Positions 17,696 through 27,927 of a stretch of DNA of 64,000 nucleotides are shown piece by piece. This DNA comes from Simiduia agarivorans SA1 = DSM 21679 (lineage in GTDB: Bacteria; Pseudomonadota; Gammaproteobacteria; Pseudomonadales; Cellvibrionaceae). Every line of letters begins with the position of its first letter. Within the stretch, counting starts at the first letter, position 1. The notes under the pieces were generated by a model. That model had not been told where the DNA came from. It ran no database searches and worked only from the letters and a program-made list of their open reading frames with translations. The position numbers were made by a program, and so were the translations under genes. The stretch lies in the NCBI RefSeq assembly GCF_000305785.2, contig NC_018868.3:248001-312000 (forward strand), written 5' to 3'.

Positions 17696-18057
17696 TTGGG
17701 TTGGGATGGTTTTGGTTAAAAACTGGTCAAATTGCCGGCGTGGCCCGTAAGGAGTTGAGCGCAAACGTTTTTTTACCCCAATTATGCCCAGTTTCCGGGC
17801 GTGATGACTGGCAAGTATCAGACCGCCTCTTTATAATGCCGCCGTTTATCTACCGGCCAATGCGTTTTTGGGGCTTTCGTCTAAACTACAACGGGATTTG
17901 TAGCTCAAAAAACACCCAGATCTGGTGTGCACGACGAAGCGACGCAAAGGACAGAAGTATTTATGAGGGCCCGGTGATCCGGGCTTTCACGCAGATTTCG
18001 AACGAAAACGTACTTTTAACCACTACTTATAAACTACCAAGTAACTAGGCAGGACGT
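17696..18057 (+). promoter_or_regulatory. Leader and control region of the nqr operon
   Basis: This 362-base gap holds no convincing gene. Two structures stand out: the 10-bp palindrome CCAGATCTGG at 17916-17925, flanked by further partial symmetry, and GCCCGG-TGAT-CCGGGC at 17969-17984, a 6-bp hairpin with a tetraloop about 75 bases before nqrA. No promoter was clear to me. The palindrome could be an operator and the hairpin a leader element; both are inference. Confidence 0.35.
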
Positions 18058-19404
18058 ATGATCAAGATCCGTCGGGGATTGGATTTACCTATATCCGGTG
18101 CTCCCGAGCAGACTATTCATGACGCCCCTAAAGCCAGGTCTGTTGCAGTGATTGGCGTGGATTACCACGGCATGAAACCGACCATGGCGGTAAAGGAGGG
18201 CGACAAGGTCAAGCTTGGGCAGCTGCTGTTTACTGACAAAAAGACTGAAGGTGTGCGTTACACGGCACCGGCAGCGGGTACCGTGGCCGCGATTAATCGC
18301 GGTGAGCGCCGCATGCTGCAGTCCGTTGTCATCGACGTGGAAGGCGATGAGGCTGAGCAATTTGCCAGCTACCCGGCTTCCGAGCTCGCCAGTCTGTCGG
18401 CTGAAAAAGTCGAAGAAAATCTGGTGGCCTCCGGCCTCTGGACCGCGCTGCGAACGCGACCTTATTCCAAGGTGCCCGCGCTCGGCAGCCGTCCCAAGGC
18501 GATCTTCGTGACCGCCATGGATACCAATCCGTGTGCCGCCGATGCCGCGCTGATCATTGCAGAACAGTCCGAGGCCTTCAATCAGGGGCTGGTGCTGCTG
18601 TCCCGTCTGACCGACGGCAACGTGAATGTCTGTAAAGCCGTTGGCGCCAATGTGGCCGTAAACAACGCTGACCGTATCGTTGTCCACGAGTTTGGCGGCG
18701 TGCATCCGGCGGGCAACGCCGGCACCCACATTCATTTCATCGACCCTGCCAGCGTCAACAAAACCCTGTGGAGCATTGGCTACCAGGACGTGATCGCCAT
18801 TGGCAAGTTGTTTGAAACCGGCACCCTGTACACCGATCGCGTGGTGGCGTTGGCTGGCCCACAAGTCCAGCAGCCCCGTCTGGTGCGTACCCGTCTGGGC
18901 GCGAACCTGGACGAGTTGACCGCCGGTCAGCTGAAAGAGGGTGAAAACCGGGTGGTATCTGGCTCTGTATTCGGCGGGCGCACCGCGCGTGGTGCCTACG
19001 CCTACCTCGGCCGTTACCACCAGCAGGTCACCGTATTGCTGGAAGGTCGCGATCGGCCTTTCCTGCATTACCTGCGCGCCGGTTTCAACCTTTTCTCGAC
19101 TACCGGTATCTACATCTCCAAGTTGCTGGGCGGCGGTAAGAAGTACGACTTCACTACCACCACCTCGGGCAGTGAGCGTGCCATGGTGCCCATCGGCACC
19201 TACGAACGCATCATGCCTCTGGATATTCTTCCGACGCAGCTGCTGCGCGCCATAATCGTGGGCGACACAGACACTGCGCAGAAACTGGGCGCTCTGGAAT
19301 TGGATGAAGAAGATCTGGCGCTGTGTACTTATGTTTGCCCCGGCAAATACGAGTACGGCCCGATCCTTCGCGACAACCTGACCCGCATTGAGAAGGAGGG
19401 CTAA
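18058..19404 (+). CDS. nqrA: Na+-translocating NADH:quinone reductase subunit A
   Basis: Peripheral cytoplasmic subunit of the six-subunit Na+-NQR complex, which couples NADH:ubiquinone oxidation to sodium export. The 448 residues include the start [20 protein letters not shown], the biotinyl/lipoyl-like loop [19 protein letters not shown], and the C-terminal [18 protein letters not shown] and [19 protein letters not shown]. Length matches the family (about 446). First gene of the operon nqrABCDEF-apbE-nqrM, with nqrB starting 2 bases after its stop. Confidence 0.98.
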   Translation: MIKIRRGLDLPISGAPEQTIHDAPKARSVAVIGVDYHGMKPTMAVKEGDKVKLGQLLFTDKKTEGVRYTAPAAGTVAAINRGERRMLQSVVIDVEGDEAEQFASYPASELASLSAEKVEENLVASGLWTALRTRPYSKVPALGSRPKAIFVTAMDTNPCAADAALIIAEQSEAFNQGLVLLSRLTDGNVNVCKAVGANVAVNNADRIVVHEFGGVHPAGNAGTHIHFIDPASVNKTLWSIGYQDVIAIGKLFETGTLYTDRVVALAGPQVQQPRLVRTRLGANLDELTAGQLKEGENRVVSGSVFGGRTARGAYAYLGRYHQQVTVLLEGRDRPFLHYLRAGFNLFSTTGIYISKLLGGGKKYDFTTTTSGSERAMVPIGTYERIMPLDILPTQLLRAIIVGDTDTAQKLGALELDEEDLALCTYVCPGKYEYGPILRDNLTRIEKEG

Positions 19405-19405
19405 G

Positions 19406-20611
19406 GTGAAAGCATTACGCAACTGGTTCGACAGCCTCGAGCCTCACTTCCACAAGGGTGGCAAGTACGAAAACTGGTACGCCCTTTACGAAGCCATTGA
19501 CACCGGTTTGTTCCGTCCTTCTGACGTGACCAAGACCACTTCACATGTGCGCGACGGTATCGACCTGAAGCGCATCATGATCACTGTGTGGGCCTGTACT
19601 TTCCCCGCCATGTTCTACGGTATGTACAACCTCGGTTTCCAGGCCAACACGGCCATGGCAGACCTGGGCATTGCCGCCGTTGAAGGCTGGCGCGGTGGCC
19701 TGATCGAGTTGTTTGCCGGCTACGATGCCGCCAGCATTTGGGACAACCTGATCCACGGCGCGGCGTATTTCCTGCCCATCTACATGACCGTGTTCGTGGT
19801 CGGTGGTTTCTGGGAAGTGTTGTTCGCCATGAAGCGCGGCCATGAAGTGAACGAAGGTTTCTTCGTAACCTCCATTCTGTTCGCCCTGATTTGCCCACCA
19901 GATATCCCTCTCTGGATGGCGGCGTTGGGTATTTCCTTTGGTGTGGTGATTGCCAAGGAAGTGTTCGGCGGTACCGGCAAAAACTTCCTTAACCCCGCAC
20001 TGGCGGGTCGCGCGTTCCTGTTCTTTGCCTACCCGGCCGAGTTGTCCGGTGATCAGGTATGGACTGCAGTGGATGGCTTCTCCGGTGCCACCGCACTGTC
20101 TGTCGCTTACACCGACGGCATGTCAGCGCTGACCAGTCAGATGACCTGGCTCGATGCCTTCTTCGGCAAGATGCAGGGCTCAATTGGTGAAGTGTCGACA
20201 TTGGCCATCCTGCTGGGTGGTGTAGTGCTCGTCGCCTGCAAGATTGCTTCGCTGCGTATCATTATCGGTGTCATGGCGGGCATGATGGCAACGTCCTTCC
20301 TGTTCAATGTGACCGGCAACCCCGAGACCAACCCAATGATGGCCATGCCCTGGTACTGGCACCTGGTCGTCGGTGGTTTTGCTTTCGGCATGATTTTCAT
20401 GGCAACCGACCCCGTGTCTGCAGCCATGACCGAAACCGGCAAATTGTGGTTCGGTGCGCTGATCGGTTTCATGGTGGTTGTGATCCGTGTTGTGAACCCT
20501 GCCTTCCCGGAAGGCATGATGTTGGCCATTCTGTTTGCCAACCTGTTTGCGCCGCTGATCGACCACTTTGTTGTTCAGGCTAACATCAAGCGGAGGTTGG
20601 CACGTGGCTAA
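19406..20611 (+). CDS. nqrB: Na+-translocating NADH:quinone reductase subunit B
   Basis: Integral membrane subunit of 401 residues, carrying riboflavin and a covalently bound FMN. The FMN-attachment threonine lies in [15 protein letters not shown] (SGAT motif). Multiple membrane segments follow ([58 protein letters not shown]). The start is GTG 19406, placed after the strong site AAGGAGGG; an upstream in-frame ATG lies within nqrA. It overlaps nqrC by 8 bases. ApbE, encoded downstream, should transfer the FMN. Confidence 0.98.
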   Translation: MKALRNWFDSLEPHFHKGGKYENWYALYEAIDTGLFRPSDVTKTTSHVRDGIDLKRIMITVWACTFPAMFYGMYNLGFQANTAMADLGIAAVEGWRGGLIELFAGYDAASIWDNLIHGAAYFLPIYMTVFVVGGFWEVLFAMKRGHEVNEGFFVTSILFALICPPDIPLWMAALGISFGVVIAKEVFGGTGKNFLNPALAGRAFLFFAYPAELSGDQVWTAVDGFSGATALSVAYTDGMSALTSQMTWLDAFFGKMQGSIGEVSTLAILLGGVVLVACKIASLRIIIGVMAGMMATSFLFNVTGNPETNPMMAMPWYWHLVVGGFAFGMIFMATDPVSAAMTETGKLWFGALIGFMVVVIRVVNPAFPEGMMLAILFANLFAPLIDHFVVQANIKRRLARG

Positions 20612-21365
20612 TAACGATACAATCAAGAAGACAGTTATTGTTGCCTTGTCCCTGTGTATTGTGTGCTCCGTTGTGGTGTCTACCGCGGCGGTCATGCTCA
20701 AGCCCATGCAGGTAGCCAACAAGGCGCTGGATTTCAAACGCAACATTCTGTTGGCCGCCGGCCTGATGGAAGAAGGTAAGTCGGTTGATGAGCTGTTCAA
20801 GCAAGTGAACACCCGTCTGGTTGACCTCAACACCGGTAAATTTACCGATGCGGTCAATGTCGACACTTACGATCAGCGTAAAGCTTCAAAAGACCCTAAG
20901 CAGTCTGAGAAGCTGTCCGCAGATACCGACATAGCCAAAATCGGCAGCCGTGAAAATATCGCCAAAGTTTACCTGGTGGAAAAAGACGGCCAGCTCGACA
21001 AGGTTATTCTGCCGATTAAAGGCTACGGCCTCTGGTCTACCCTGTACGGCTTTATCGCACTGGAAGCAGACCTGAACACGGTTGTTGGCTTGGGCTTTTA
21101 CGAACACGCTGAAACCCCCGGCCTGGGTGGTGAAGTGGACAATCCCAAGTGGAAAGCACTGTGGGTTGGCAAAGAAGTCTATGACAACGGTGACGTAGCG
21201 CTTGATGTGATCAAGGGCCAGGCACCTGCAGGCGACGCGCACAAAGTAGACGGTATTTCCGGTGCTACCTTGACCAGCCGCGGCGTGGGCAATCTGGTGC
21301 AATTCTGGATGGGCGAAAATGGTTACGCCAGTTTCCTCACTCACCTGAAAAACGGGGAGGCTTAA
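20604..21365 (+). CDS. nqrC: Na+-translocating NADH:quinone reductase subunit C
   Basis: A 253-residue subunit with one N-terminal membrane helix ([20 protein letters not shown]) and a periplasmic FMN-binding domain. The flavinylation site is [12 protein letters not shown], the second SGAT motif of the complex. GTG 20604 follows GGAGG and overlaps the nqrB stop, so translation is probably coupled. Length is normal for NqrC. Confidence 0.98.
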   Translation: MANNDTIKKTVIVALSLCIVCSVVVSTAAVMLKPMQVANKALDFKRNILLAAGLMEEGKSVDELFKQVNTRLVDLNTGKFTDAVNVDTYDQRKASKDPKQSEKLSADTDIAKIGSRENIAKVYLVEKDGQLDKVILPIKGYGLWSTLYGFIALEADLNTVVGLGFYEHAETPGLGGEVDNPKWKALWVGKEVYDNGDVALDVIKGQAPAGDAHKVDGISGATLTSRGVGNLVQFWMGENGYASFLTHLKNGEA

Positions 21366-21368
21366 TTC

Positions 21369-22025
21369 ATGAAGACTAAAGAGCTTCTGTTTAAACCGGT
21401 CATCGAGAACAACCCCATCGCACTGCAGATTCTGGGTATTTGTTCCGCGCTGGCAGTGACCACGTCGCTGAAAGTAACGCTGGTAATGTGTGTGGCCCTG
21501 ACGCTGGTAACGGCGTTCTCCAACCTGTTTGTGGCGCTGGTGCGCAACCACATTCCCAACAACATCCGTATCATCGTGCAGATGACGATTATTGCCTCGC
21601 TGGTAATTGTGGTAGACCAGATCCTGAAGGCCGTGGCTTACGACATCAGTAAGCAGCTGTCGGTATTCGTGGGTCTGATCATTACCAACTGTATCGTGAT
21701 GGGGCGTGCCGAAGCCTTCGCCATGAAGAATCCGCCACTGCCCAGTTTTCTGGACGGTATCGGTAACGGGCTTGGCTACTCTGCATTGCTGATTGTGTTG
21801 GGTGTGATCCGGGAGTTGTTTGGCGCGGGCTCATTGCTCGGCTACAAACTGCTGCCGCTGGCTACCGAAGGTGGTTGGTATATTTCTAACGGCATGCTGC
21901 TGTTGGCACCTTCTGCATTCTTCCTGATCGGTTTGATCATCTGGGCAATTCGCGCTTACAAGCCTAACCAGGTTGAAGAAGAAGAGTTCAAAATCTGCCC
22001 TAACACCAAAGCGCAGGAGGCTTAA
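21369..22025 (+). CDS. nqrD: Na+-translocating NADH:quinone reductase subunit D
   Basis: A 218-residue, six-helix inner-membrane subunit. Conserved features include [19 protein letters not shown] and [25 protein letters not shown] sequence ([20 protein letters not shown]); the Cys in ITNC belongs to the intramembrane iron centre formed with NqrE (known for the complex). GGGGAGG lies before the ATG, and only 3 bases separate it from nqrC. Confidence 0.98.
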   Translation: MKTKELLFKPVIENNPIALQILGICSALAVTTSLKVTLVMCVALTLVTAFSNLFVALVRNHIPNNIRIIVQMTIIASLVIVVDQILKAVAYDISKQLSVFVGLIITNCIVMGRAEAFAMKNPPLPSFLDGIGNGLGYSALLIVLGVIRELFGAGSLLGYKLLPLATEGGWYISNGMLLLAPSAFFLIGLIIWAIRAYKPNQVEEEEFKICPNTKAQEA

Positions 22026-22028
22026 TCG

Positions 22029-22643
22029 ATGGAAGCATTATTGGGTTTATTCGTTAAGTCGATCTTTATCCAGAACATGGCGTTGGCCTTCTTCCTGGGT
22101 ATGTGTACCTTTTTGGCAATTTCCAAAAAGATTGAAGCTGCCTTTGGTCTGGGCGTGGCAGTTGTTGTGGTGCTGGGTATTACCGTGCCCGTCAACAACC
22201 TGCTTTACACCTACCTGTTAAAAGACGGTGCGTTGGTGTGGCTGGGTCCACAATTTGCCAGCGTTGATCTGAGTTTTCTGGGTCTGATTACCTACATCGG
22301 CGTGATCGCCGCCATGGTACAGATTCTGGAAATGCTGTTGGATAAATACGTGCCGGCGTTGTACAACGCGTTGGGCGTGTTCCTGCCGCTGATCACCGTT
22401 AACTGTGCCATCATGGGTGCATCACTGTTCATGGTAGAGCGCGATTACAACCTGGTGGAGTCGACCGTTTTCGGTATTGGTTCCGGTATTGGTTGGGCGC
22501 TGGCGATTACCGCATTGGCGGGTATTCGCGAAAAAATGAAATACAGCGATGTGCCAGAGGGCCTGCGTGGCCTTGGCATTACCTTTATCACCGTTGGTCT
22601 GATGTCGCTTGGCTTTATGTCATTCGGCGGCATCGACCTGTAA
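22029..22643 (+). CDS. nqrE: Na+-translocating NADH:quinone reductase subunit E
   Basis: A 204-residue membrane subunit homologous to NqrD and Rnf[22 protein letters not shown] contributes one Cys and [17 protein letters not shown] another to the Fe site shared with NqrD. AGGAGG lies before the ATG and the nqrD stop is 3 bases upstream. Confidence 0.98.
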   Translation: MEALLGLFVKSIFIQNMALAFFLGMCTFLAISKKIEAAFGLGVAVVVVLGITVPVNNLLYTYLLKDGALVWLGPQFASVDLSFLGLITYIGVIAAMVQILEMLLDKYVPALYNALGVFLPLITVNCAIMGASLFMVERDYNLVESTVFGIGSGIGWALAITALAGIREKMKYSDVPEGLRGLGITFITVGLMSLGFMSFGGIDL

Positions 22644-22661
22644 GCGAGGTAAGGACTACAG

Positions 22662-23885
22662 ATGGACATTACAATTATCGCTGGCGTAGTCATGTTTACA
22701 GTTATCGTGCTGTTGCTCGTAGCTGTGATCCTGAGCGCTCGCGCAAAACTGGTTAACTCGGGCGATGTGACCATCATCGTTAACGACGAAAAAACCATTA
22801 CCGTGCCCGCGGGTGGCAAATTGCTGCAAACCCTGGCAGGCAGCGGGCTGTTTTTGCCCAGTGCCTGTGGTGGCGGTGGTAGCTGTGCCCAGTGCAAGTG
22901 CATTGTGAATGAGGGCGGCGGCGAAATGCTGCCCACGGAAGAATCCCACTTTACCAAGCGCGAAGCCAAAGAAGGCTGGCGCTTGTCCTGCCAGACGCCC
23001 GTCAAACAAGACATGAAAGTGCATGTTGAGGAAGACGTATTCGGTGTTAAGCAGTGGGAGTGTGTGGTTGAATCCAACCCCAACGTGGCCACCTTCATTA
23101 AAGAGCTGACGCTGCGTCTGCCCGAGGGCGAGAACGTGGACTTCCGCGCTGGTGGTTACGTTCAGCTGGAAGCGCCACCCCACCACGTAAAATTCAAGGA
23201 CTTCGATATTGAAGAGAAGTTCCGTGGTGACTGGGAACACTTTGGCTTCTTTAACCTTGAGTCCAAGGTAACTGAGCCGGTGATCCGCGCATACTCCATG
23301 GCTAACTACCCCGAAGAAAAGGGCATTGTGAAGTTCAATATCCGTATTGCAACCCCACCGCCACGCACGCAGGGTTTGCCGCCAGGTCAGATGTCGTCTT
23401 ATGTGTTCAGTCTGAAGCCCGGCGACAAGATTACCGTGTACGGTCCCTTCGGTGAGTTCTTCGCCAAAGAAACCGATGCCGAAATGATCTTTGTTGGTGG
23501 TGGTGCGGGTATGGCGCCCATGCGGTCGCATATTTTTGACCAGCTGCGCCGTCTTAAATCCAAGCGTAAAATCAGTTTCTGGTACGGTGCCCGTTCATTG
23601 CGCGAGCTCTTCTATAAAGAAGACTACGACATGCTGGCCGCGGAGAACGATAACTTTACCTGGAACATCGCGCTGTCCGACCCGCAGCCGGAAGATAACT
23701 GGAATGGGCTGACCGGCTTTATCCATAACGTATTGTACGAGCAGTATCTGAAGGACCATCCGGCGCCGGAAGATTGCGAGTTTTATATGTGTGGCCCGCC
23801 CATGATGAACGCGGCGGTGATCAAGATGCTGAAAGATCTGGGCGTAGAGGATGAAAATATCCTGCTCGACGACTTTGGTGGCTGA
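22662..23885 (+). CDS. nqrF: Na+-translocating NADH:quinone reductase subunit F
   Basis: The NADH-oxidising entry subunit, 407 residues. An N-terminal membrane helix ([20 protein letters not shown]) anchors a [2Fe-2S] ferredoxin domain with [16 protein letters not shown] and a later Cys in RLSCQTP, then an FAD domain ([18 protein letters not shown]) and an NADH-binding domain ([31 protein letters not shown]). All cofactor motifs are intact. Final nqr subunit before the maturation gene apbE. Confidence 0.98.
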   Translation: MDITIIAGVVMFTVIVLLLVAVILSARAKLVNSGDVTIIVNDEKTITVPAGGKLLQTLAGSGLFLPSACGGGGSCAQCKCIVNEGGGEMLPTEESHFTKREAKEGWRLSCQTPVKQDMKVHVEEDVFGVKQWECVVESNPNVATFIKELTLRLPEGENVDFRAGGYVQLEAPPHHVKFKDFDIEEKFRGDWEHFGFFNLESKVTEPVIRAYSMANYPEEKGIVKFNIRIATPPPRTQGLPPGQMSSYVFSLKPGDKITVYGPFGEFFAKETDAEMIFVGGGAGMAPMRSHIFDQLRRLKSKRKISFWYGARSLRELFYKEDYDMLAAENDNFTWNIALSDPQPEDNWNGLTGFIHNVLYEQYLKDHPAPEDCEFYMCGPPMMNAAVIKMLKDLGVEDENILLDDFGG

Positions 23886-23886
23886 T

Positions 23887-24936
23887 TTGATTGCAACGTG
23901 TTACACAAAAGCGAGGGCGCTTCGGCGCACCTCGTTTTTGCTTTTTGGGCTCTGCATTTTTCTGCTGGGCTGCAGCGATACGGTATCGGTTCTGCCGCAC
24001 GTCAAGGTCGCCGGACAGACCATGGGTACCCAGTACCATGTTACGCTGGTGGCCGAGACGGATGCGGATGCACTGAAAGCGGCGTTTGACAAGCGCCTTG
24101 CGGAGATCAACAAGGTCATGTCTACCTACGATCCCGAATCGGAGCTTATGCAAATCAATCGCGCGCCAGTGGCACAACCCTTACCTATCTCCGACGATCT
24201 GGCCGCGGTGTTAGCGCTCAGTTTGCAGATATATTCGCAAACCGCCGGTGGATTTGATGTCACCGTAGGCCCGTTGGTGAATCGCTGGGGCTTTGGCCCT
24301 GTAGAGGCCAAGGGCAAGCCCGATGAGGCTGAGGTGGCAACGTTGCTGGCATCGGTCGGCAGCGATGCCTTGACGCTTGAACAGGCTGACAGCGGATGGC
24401 AACTGGTCAAACACAAACCGGTATTCATCGACTTGTCTGCCATCGCCAAGGGGTGGGCGGTTGATGAGCTGGCCGGGATGCTGGTCGCGCGTGGTTACCA
24501 GGATTTTCTGGTGGAAATTGGCGGTGAGCTCCGGGTATCCGGCAAAAACGCGCGTGGCGCCAACTGGTCTATTGCGGTAGAACGACCCAGCCTGGCCCAG
24601 GGTGGCGTGCAGGCAGCCATCGGTGTCAGTAATCTGGCGGTGGCCACCTCCGGCAGTTACCGGAACTATCAGATGTATAATGGTGTTCAGTATTCGCACA
24701 CCATTGATCCATCAACCGGGCAACCCGTGACCCACAATATGGTGTCGATCACTGTGCTGGCGGACACCTGCGCCGAGGCCGATGCGCTGGCAACCGGTTT
24801 TAATGTGATGGGGCCTGAGGCAGCGCTGGCCGAAGCCGAGGCCAGAGGCCTGGCAGTATTTATATTGGTGGATGAGGGCGGAGAGATCCGTGAATTGTCA
24901 TCCAGTCATTTTTTGCCTTACCTGTCTCAGCACTGA
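23887..24936 (+). CDS. apbE: FAD:protein FMN transferase (flavinylation of NqrB/NqrC)
   Basis: ApbE attaches FMN from FAD to the SGAT threonines of NqrB and NqrC in the periplasm. The product has a lipoprotein signal (RRTSFLLFGLCIFLLGC; lipobox LLGC), then GQTMGTQYHVTL, AIAKGWAVDELA, TSGSYRNYQM and YSHTIDPSTGQPV, all family landmarks. The start is uncertain: TTG 23887 just after the nqrF stop gives 349 residues; an in-frame ATG at 23851 lies within nqrF. Cotranscribed with nqr and followed by nqrM. Confidence 0.93.
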   Translation: MIATCYTKARALRRTSFLLFGLCIFLLGCSDTVSVLPHVKVAGQTMGTQYHVTLVAETDADALKAAFDKRLAEINKVMSTYDPESELMQINRAPVAQPLPISDDLAAVLALSLQIYSQTAGGFDVTVGPLVNRWGFGPVEAKGKPDEAEVATLLASVGSDALTLEQADSGWQLVKHKPVFIDLSAIAKGWAVDELAGMLVARGYQDFLVEIGGELRVSGKNARGANWSIAVERPSLAQGGVQAAIGVSNLAVATSGSYRNYQMYNGVQYSHTIDPSTGQPVTHNMVSITVLADTCAEADALATGFNVMGPEAALAEAEARGLAVFILVDEGGEIRELSSSHFLPYLSQH

Positions 24937-24970
24937 GCAGGCGGGCTTTCGACTAAAGAGGTAATTACCC

Positions 24971-25204
24971 ATGGCAACCTTATTGGTAACCTTTGTGGTG
25001 TTGGGATTGGTGATTATTGCGATGTCTGTTGGTGTGTTGTTGGGCCGTAAGCCCATCAGCGGTTCCTGCGGCGGCATGAGTGCACTGGGTATGGAAGTGG
25101 CCTGCGACATCTGTTGCGGTGACAAGCAGAAGTGCGAAAAAGAAACCAAAAAGGCAGACAAAACTGCTGCTGAAGATCTGGCCTACGACGCCACAAAAGA
25201 CTAA
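24971..25204 (+). CDS. nqrM: Na+-NQR maturation protein NqrM
   Basis: A 77-residue protein with one membrane helix (LLVTFVVLGLVIIAMSVGVLLG) and the conserved Cys cluster SCGGM...VACDICCGDKQKC. NqrM is known to be needed for inserting the iron between NqrD and NqrE; the cysteines presumably carry that iron. AGAGG lies before the ATG. Position after apbE is the standard one. Formerly annotated as DUF539. Confidence 0.95.
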   Translation: MATLLVTFVVLGLVIIAMSVGVLLGRKPISGSCGGMSALGMEVACDICCGDKQKCEKETKKADKTAAEDLAYDATKD

Positions 25205-25231
25205 ACAGAATTTCGCGTGGGAGTGAACGCA

Positions 25232-26632
25232 ATGGCGAAGAAGCATCACTATGATGTATTGGTGATCGGTGCTGGCCCCGGGGGCGAGGGTGCAGCAATG
25301 GCAGCGGCGAAGGCCGGCAAGCGCGTGGGTGTTATCGAAAACCGACCCGGCGTAGGTGGCGGTTGCGTCCACAAGGGCACGATTCCTTCAAAGTCTCTGC
25401 GGCATGTGGTCAAGCAGGTGATTCGTCACAAAGTTTACCCCTTGTTCCGCGCCATGGGCGATGCCCAGCGTCTGAGTTACCCCGAGGTGCTGGCAGAAGC
25501 GTCACGCGTCATTCCCCGCTATGTTGATTTGCATACGGATTATTACATTCGCAATCGCGCCACTATTCACATGGGTGAGGCAAGTTTTGTGGATGCCAAC
25601 ACCGTCTCGGTGAAACTGCCCGATGGCGCCCGCGAGCGCTTGACCGCCGAGCACATTGTCGTGGCTACCGGCTCGCGCCCTTACCGGCCCTCGGATATCG
25701 ATTTCGGCCACCCGCGCGTGTACGACAGCGATACCATCCTCAATATGAAACACACACCGCGCAACCTCATTATTTATGGTGCCGGTGTGATTGGTTGTGA
25801 GTATGCATCGATTTTCTCCGGTCTTGGTATCAAGGTGGATCTGATCAACAGCCGCGAGCATCTGTTGACCTTCTTGGACGATGAGATTTGTGATGCGTTG
25901 AGTTATCACCTGCGTGATATGGGCGTAACAGTCCGCCACAACGAAGAATACGAATCGGTTGAAGCCACTGAACGGGGCGTAACGCTCAAGTTGAAATCCG
26001 GTAAGCGCATTCACGGCGACGCGTTGCTCTGGTCTAACGGGCGCACCGGCAACACCGACACGCTGGCGCTGGATAAAATTGGCCTGAAGGCCGATGGACG
26101 GGGTCAGCTGGAGGTGAACGAACGCTACCAGACCAATGTGGAAAACATTTACGCGGTTGGCGATGTCATTGGCTGGCCCAGCCTGGCCAGTGCCTCCTAT
26201 GATCAGGGGCGTGCTGCCGCTTCCAACATTCTTGGGCAGGCCAGCCGCTATGTGACCGATGCGCCCACGGGCATTTATACGCTGCCGGAAATCAGTTCAA
26301 TCGGAAAAACCGAAAGTGAATTGACCGCGGCCAAAATACCCTATGAAGTGGGCCGGGCCTTTTTTAAGAATACTGCCCGTGCGCAGATTTCCGGTGAAAA
26401 GGTCGGTGTACTGAAAATATTGTTCCATGCGGAATCTTTGGAGATTCTCGGCATTCATTGCTTCGGTGCTGAGGCGTCAGAGATTATTCACATTGGTCAG
26501 GCCATCATGAATCAGGACGGTGAGGCCAACTCCATCGCCTATTTTGTGAATACCACCTTTAACTACCCGACCATGGCTGAGGCCTACCGCACAGCGGCAC
26601 TGGATGGGTTAAACCGCGTGCAGCGGATTTAA
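25232..26632 (+). CDS. sthA: Soluble pyridine nucleotide transhydrogenase
   Basis: Cytosolic FAD enzyme that reoxidises NADPH with NAD+. The 466 residues show [20 protein letters not shown] (FAD site), [17 protein letters not shown], where the usual second redox cysteine is Thr as in SthA, the NAD-binding [17 protein letters not shown], and [23 protein letters not shown] 25232 follows GGGAG; a start five codons upstream is less likely. It follows nqrM closely, grouping NADH and NADPH balance genes. Lack of a CxxxxC pair separates it from lipoamide dehydrogenases. Confidence 0.96.
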   Translation: MAKKHHYDVLVIGAGPGGEGAAMAAAKAGKRVGVIENRPGVGGGCVHKGTIPSKSLRHVVKQVIRHKVYPLFRAMGDAQRLSYPEVLAEASRVIPRYVDLHTDYYIRNRATIHMGEASFVDANTVSVKLPDGARERLTAEHIVVATGSRPYRPSDIDFGHPRVYDSDTILNMKHTPRNLIIYGAGVIGCEYASIFSGLGIKVDLINSREHLLTFLDDEICDALSYHLRDMGVTVRHNEEYESVEATERGVTLKLKSGKRIHGDALLWSNGRTGNTDTLALDKIGLKADGRGQLEVNERYQTNVENIYAVGDVIGWPSLASASYDQGRAAASNILGQASRYVTDAPTGIYTLPEISSIGKTESELTAAKIPYEVGRAFFKNTARAQISGEKVGVLKILFHAESLEILGIHCFGAEASEIIHIGQAIMNQDGEANSIAYFVNTTFNYPTMAEAYRTAALDGLNRVQRI

Positions 26633-26644
26633 TTGCCAGTCCTT

Positions 26645-26666
26645 GTCGCGCAATGGATTGCGCGAC
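26645..26666. other. Perfect 10-bp hairpin between converging genes
   Basis: GTCGCGCAAT-GG-ATTGCGCGAC is a flawless inverted repeat, 13 bases after sthA and 15 before the end of the converging gene. There is no T-run on either strand, so it is not a canonical terminator; it may stabilise both 3' ends. Confidence 0.6.
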
Positions 26667-26680
26667 TGGACCCGGATAAA

Positions 26681-27016
26681 TCAGTTCTGACCATCTTCTA
26701 TCGGGGCGGTCGGCTTCTGGTATTGGGCTTTGGGCTTGTGGCGCAAGACCGAGTGAATCACGTGTTCACCCTCGAAGTACACCACGAAATTTTCGTATTC
26801 CCAGCGTGTGATGGGTGGCGTGCCGCGGGCGGGCAGCGCTTTGGCAGGTTCGCCGAAATTGTCGCGGACCTTGGTCATGGTCAAGCCTTTGACCGGCATC
26901 TGCAGTCCATCAATACCCTGTTGTCCCACGGGAATAGCAATCTCTTCGGCATGTGCAGCGGTCACAAGCAGTACACATAAGCTCAGGCTGGTGCCGATCG
27001 CTGTTATCTTGTTCAT
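26681..27016 (-). CDS. Small periplasmic protein of unknown function
   Basis: A 111-residue protein with a Sec signal (ITAIGTSLSLCVLLVTAAHA, cleavage before EEI). The mature part, about 88 residues, has KVRDNFGEPAKALPARGTPP and ITRWEYENFVVYFEGEHVIHSV, reminiscent of SmpA/OmlA-like small outer-membrane assembly folds (recalled resemblance only). It follows the PilZ gene by 2 bases, so the two are cotranscribed. No function can be given. Confidence 0.75.
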   Translation of the reverse strand: MNKITAIGTSLSLCVLLVTAAHAEEIAIPVGQQGIDGLQMPVKGLTMTKVRDNFGEPAKALPARGTPPITRWEYENFVVYFEGEHVIHSVLRHKPKAQYQKPTAPIEDGQN

Positions 27017-27018
27017 GT

Positions 27019-27567
27019 CTAAGCCCCACGTTTTCGCTGGGATTGAAGCACCTGGCGCGCAATCATGTCGCGCGTGGATGCACTGATATCCACAAAGCCT
27101 ACCGCTACCAACGAAGACTGTCCACGTGTGTCGGTCCCGGGTGTGATCCTCACCACCTGACCATAACAGAACAAGGGTAGCGCGGTGGTGTTCAGCAGTA
27201 TCGCCAGGGCCAGCATTTGCCCTGGTATCAGGGTTGCGTTGGTTTCGAAAGACAGGCCGCCTTCGCTGAGGTTGGTTAAAGTCAGCTCTGGCTGCACCTG
27301 ACTTTTCATGAGTGCGCCTGCCAACAACTCGTTTTGTCGTAGCAAAAGTTTAATAGCGTTGGCAGTATCCGTGCTCAGCGAGACTATTTCGCGTTGCAAA
27401 TCGCGCTGTAGCGCACGGAATTCTTCCAGCCAAATCGGCGCATTCAGATCGGGGAACCATTCATTCGGCAGCCGATCGGTGTCGGCATCGGGCGGCAGGG
27501 GAACCAGATGTAAACTCAGGGTCTCAGAGACCCGGTAGTAATTGCGTTTTTCATCCGCCTGATCCAT
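27019..27567 (-). CDS. PilZ-domain protein
   Basis: A 182-residue protein with an early RxxxR-type motif (KRNYYR) and the second PilZ motif NLSEGGLSF (N/DxSxxG), separated by a helical insert of about 90 residues (LQRDLQREIVSLSTDTANAIKLLLRQNELLAG). PilZ domains bind cyclic di-GMP; the long insert is atypical but the motifs are present. ATG 27567 is preferred. A longer in-frame start at 27636 falls inside the inserted inverted-repeat element (27608-27878), so its 23 codons would be partly element-derived. Possible targets are unknown. Confidence 0.8.
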   Translation of the reverse strand: MDQADEKRNYYRVSETLSLHLVPLPPDADTDRLPNEWFPDLNAPIWLEEFRALQRDLQREIVSLSTDTANAIKLLLRQNELLAGALMKSQVQPELTLTNLSEGGLSFETNATLIPGQMLALAILLNTTALPLFCYGQVVRITPGTDTRGQSSLVAVGFVDISASTRDMIARQVLQSQRKRGA

Positions 27568-27607
27568 CGCGTTGGCCCGTGTGAATTTGCTCAATTGAGT
27601 CGGTGTA

Positions 27608-27878
27608 TTAACAGGCTGTTGAAAAACCCCTTGCATGCTCAGGCTCTCAGGCTGGTTCGTAATTTAGGCGCCGTTTTGAAGGTGTGTGTCCACCCACCGA
27701 AAAACGGCAACGACAAGTACGAGCCAGCCTGAAAGCCCCGCAGGGCGAGACCTGAAGCGCACATCTGCTGCGTTTTGCCTCTTGCAAAGGGAGCCACCCT
27801 GAGCGTCGAGTCAAACCACAACATCTGTACGCTTCAGGTCTCGCTGAGCATGTAAGGGGTTTTTCAACAGCCTGTTAA
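27608..27878. mobile_element. MITE-like non-autonomous element with 31-bp terminal inverted repeats
   Basis: The termini (27608-27642 and 27844-27878) are inverted copies matching at 34 of 35 positions, beginning TTAACAGGCTGTTGAAAAAC. The outer TTAA on both sides is consistent with a 4-bp target duplication, leaving a 263-bp element 27612-27874. A second perfect 15-bp inverted pair sits inside (27745-27759 with 27830-27844). No transposase is encoded; a 61-codon frame inside is not convincing. The element separates the PilZ gene from lolC and lies just upstream of both. The mobilising IS family is not in the window. Confidence 0.85.
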
Positions 27879-27927
27879 AGTATAGCGCCCACTTGTGGTC
27901 ACCGTAGAGCTCAGGTTTAATGCCCGG

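Noticed and set aside
27639..27824. 61-codon minus-strand ORF inside the inverted-repeat element
   Set aside because: It lies within the element, has no transposase motif and no ribosome site that I trust.
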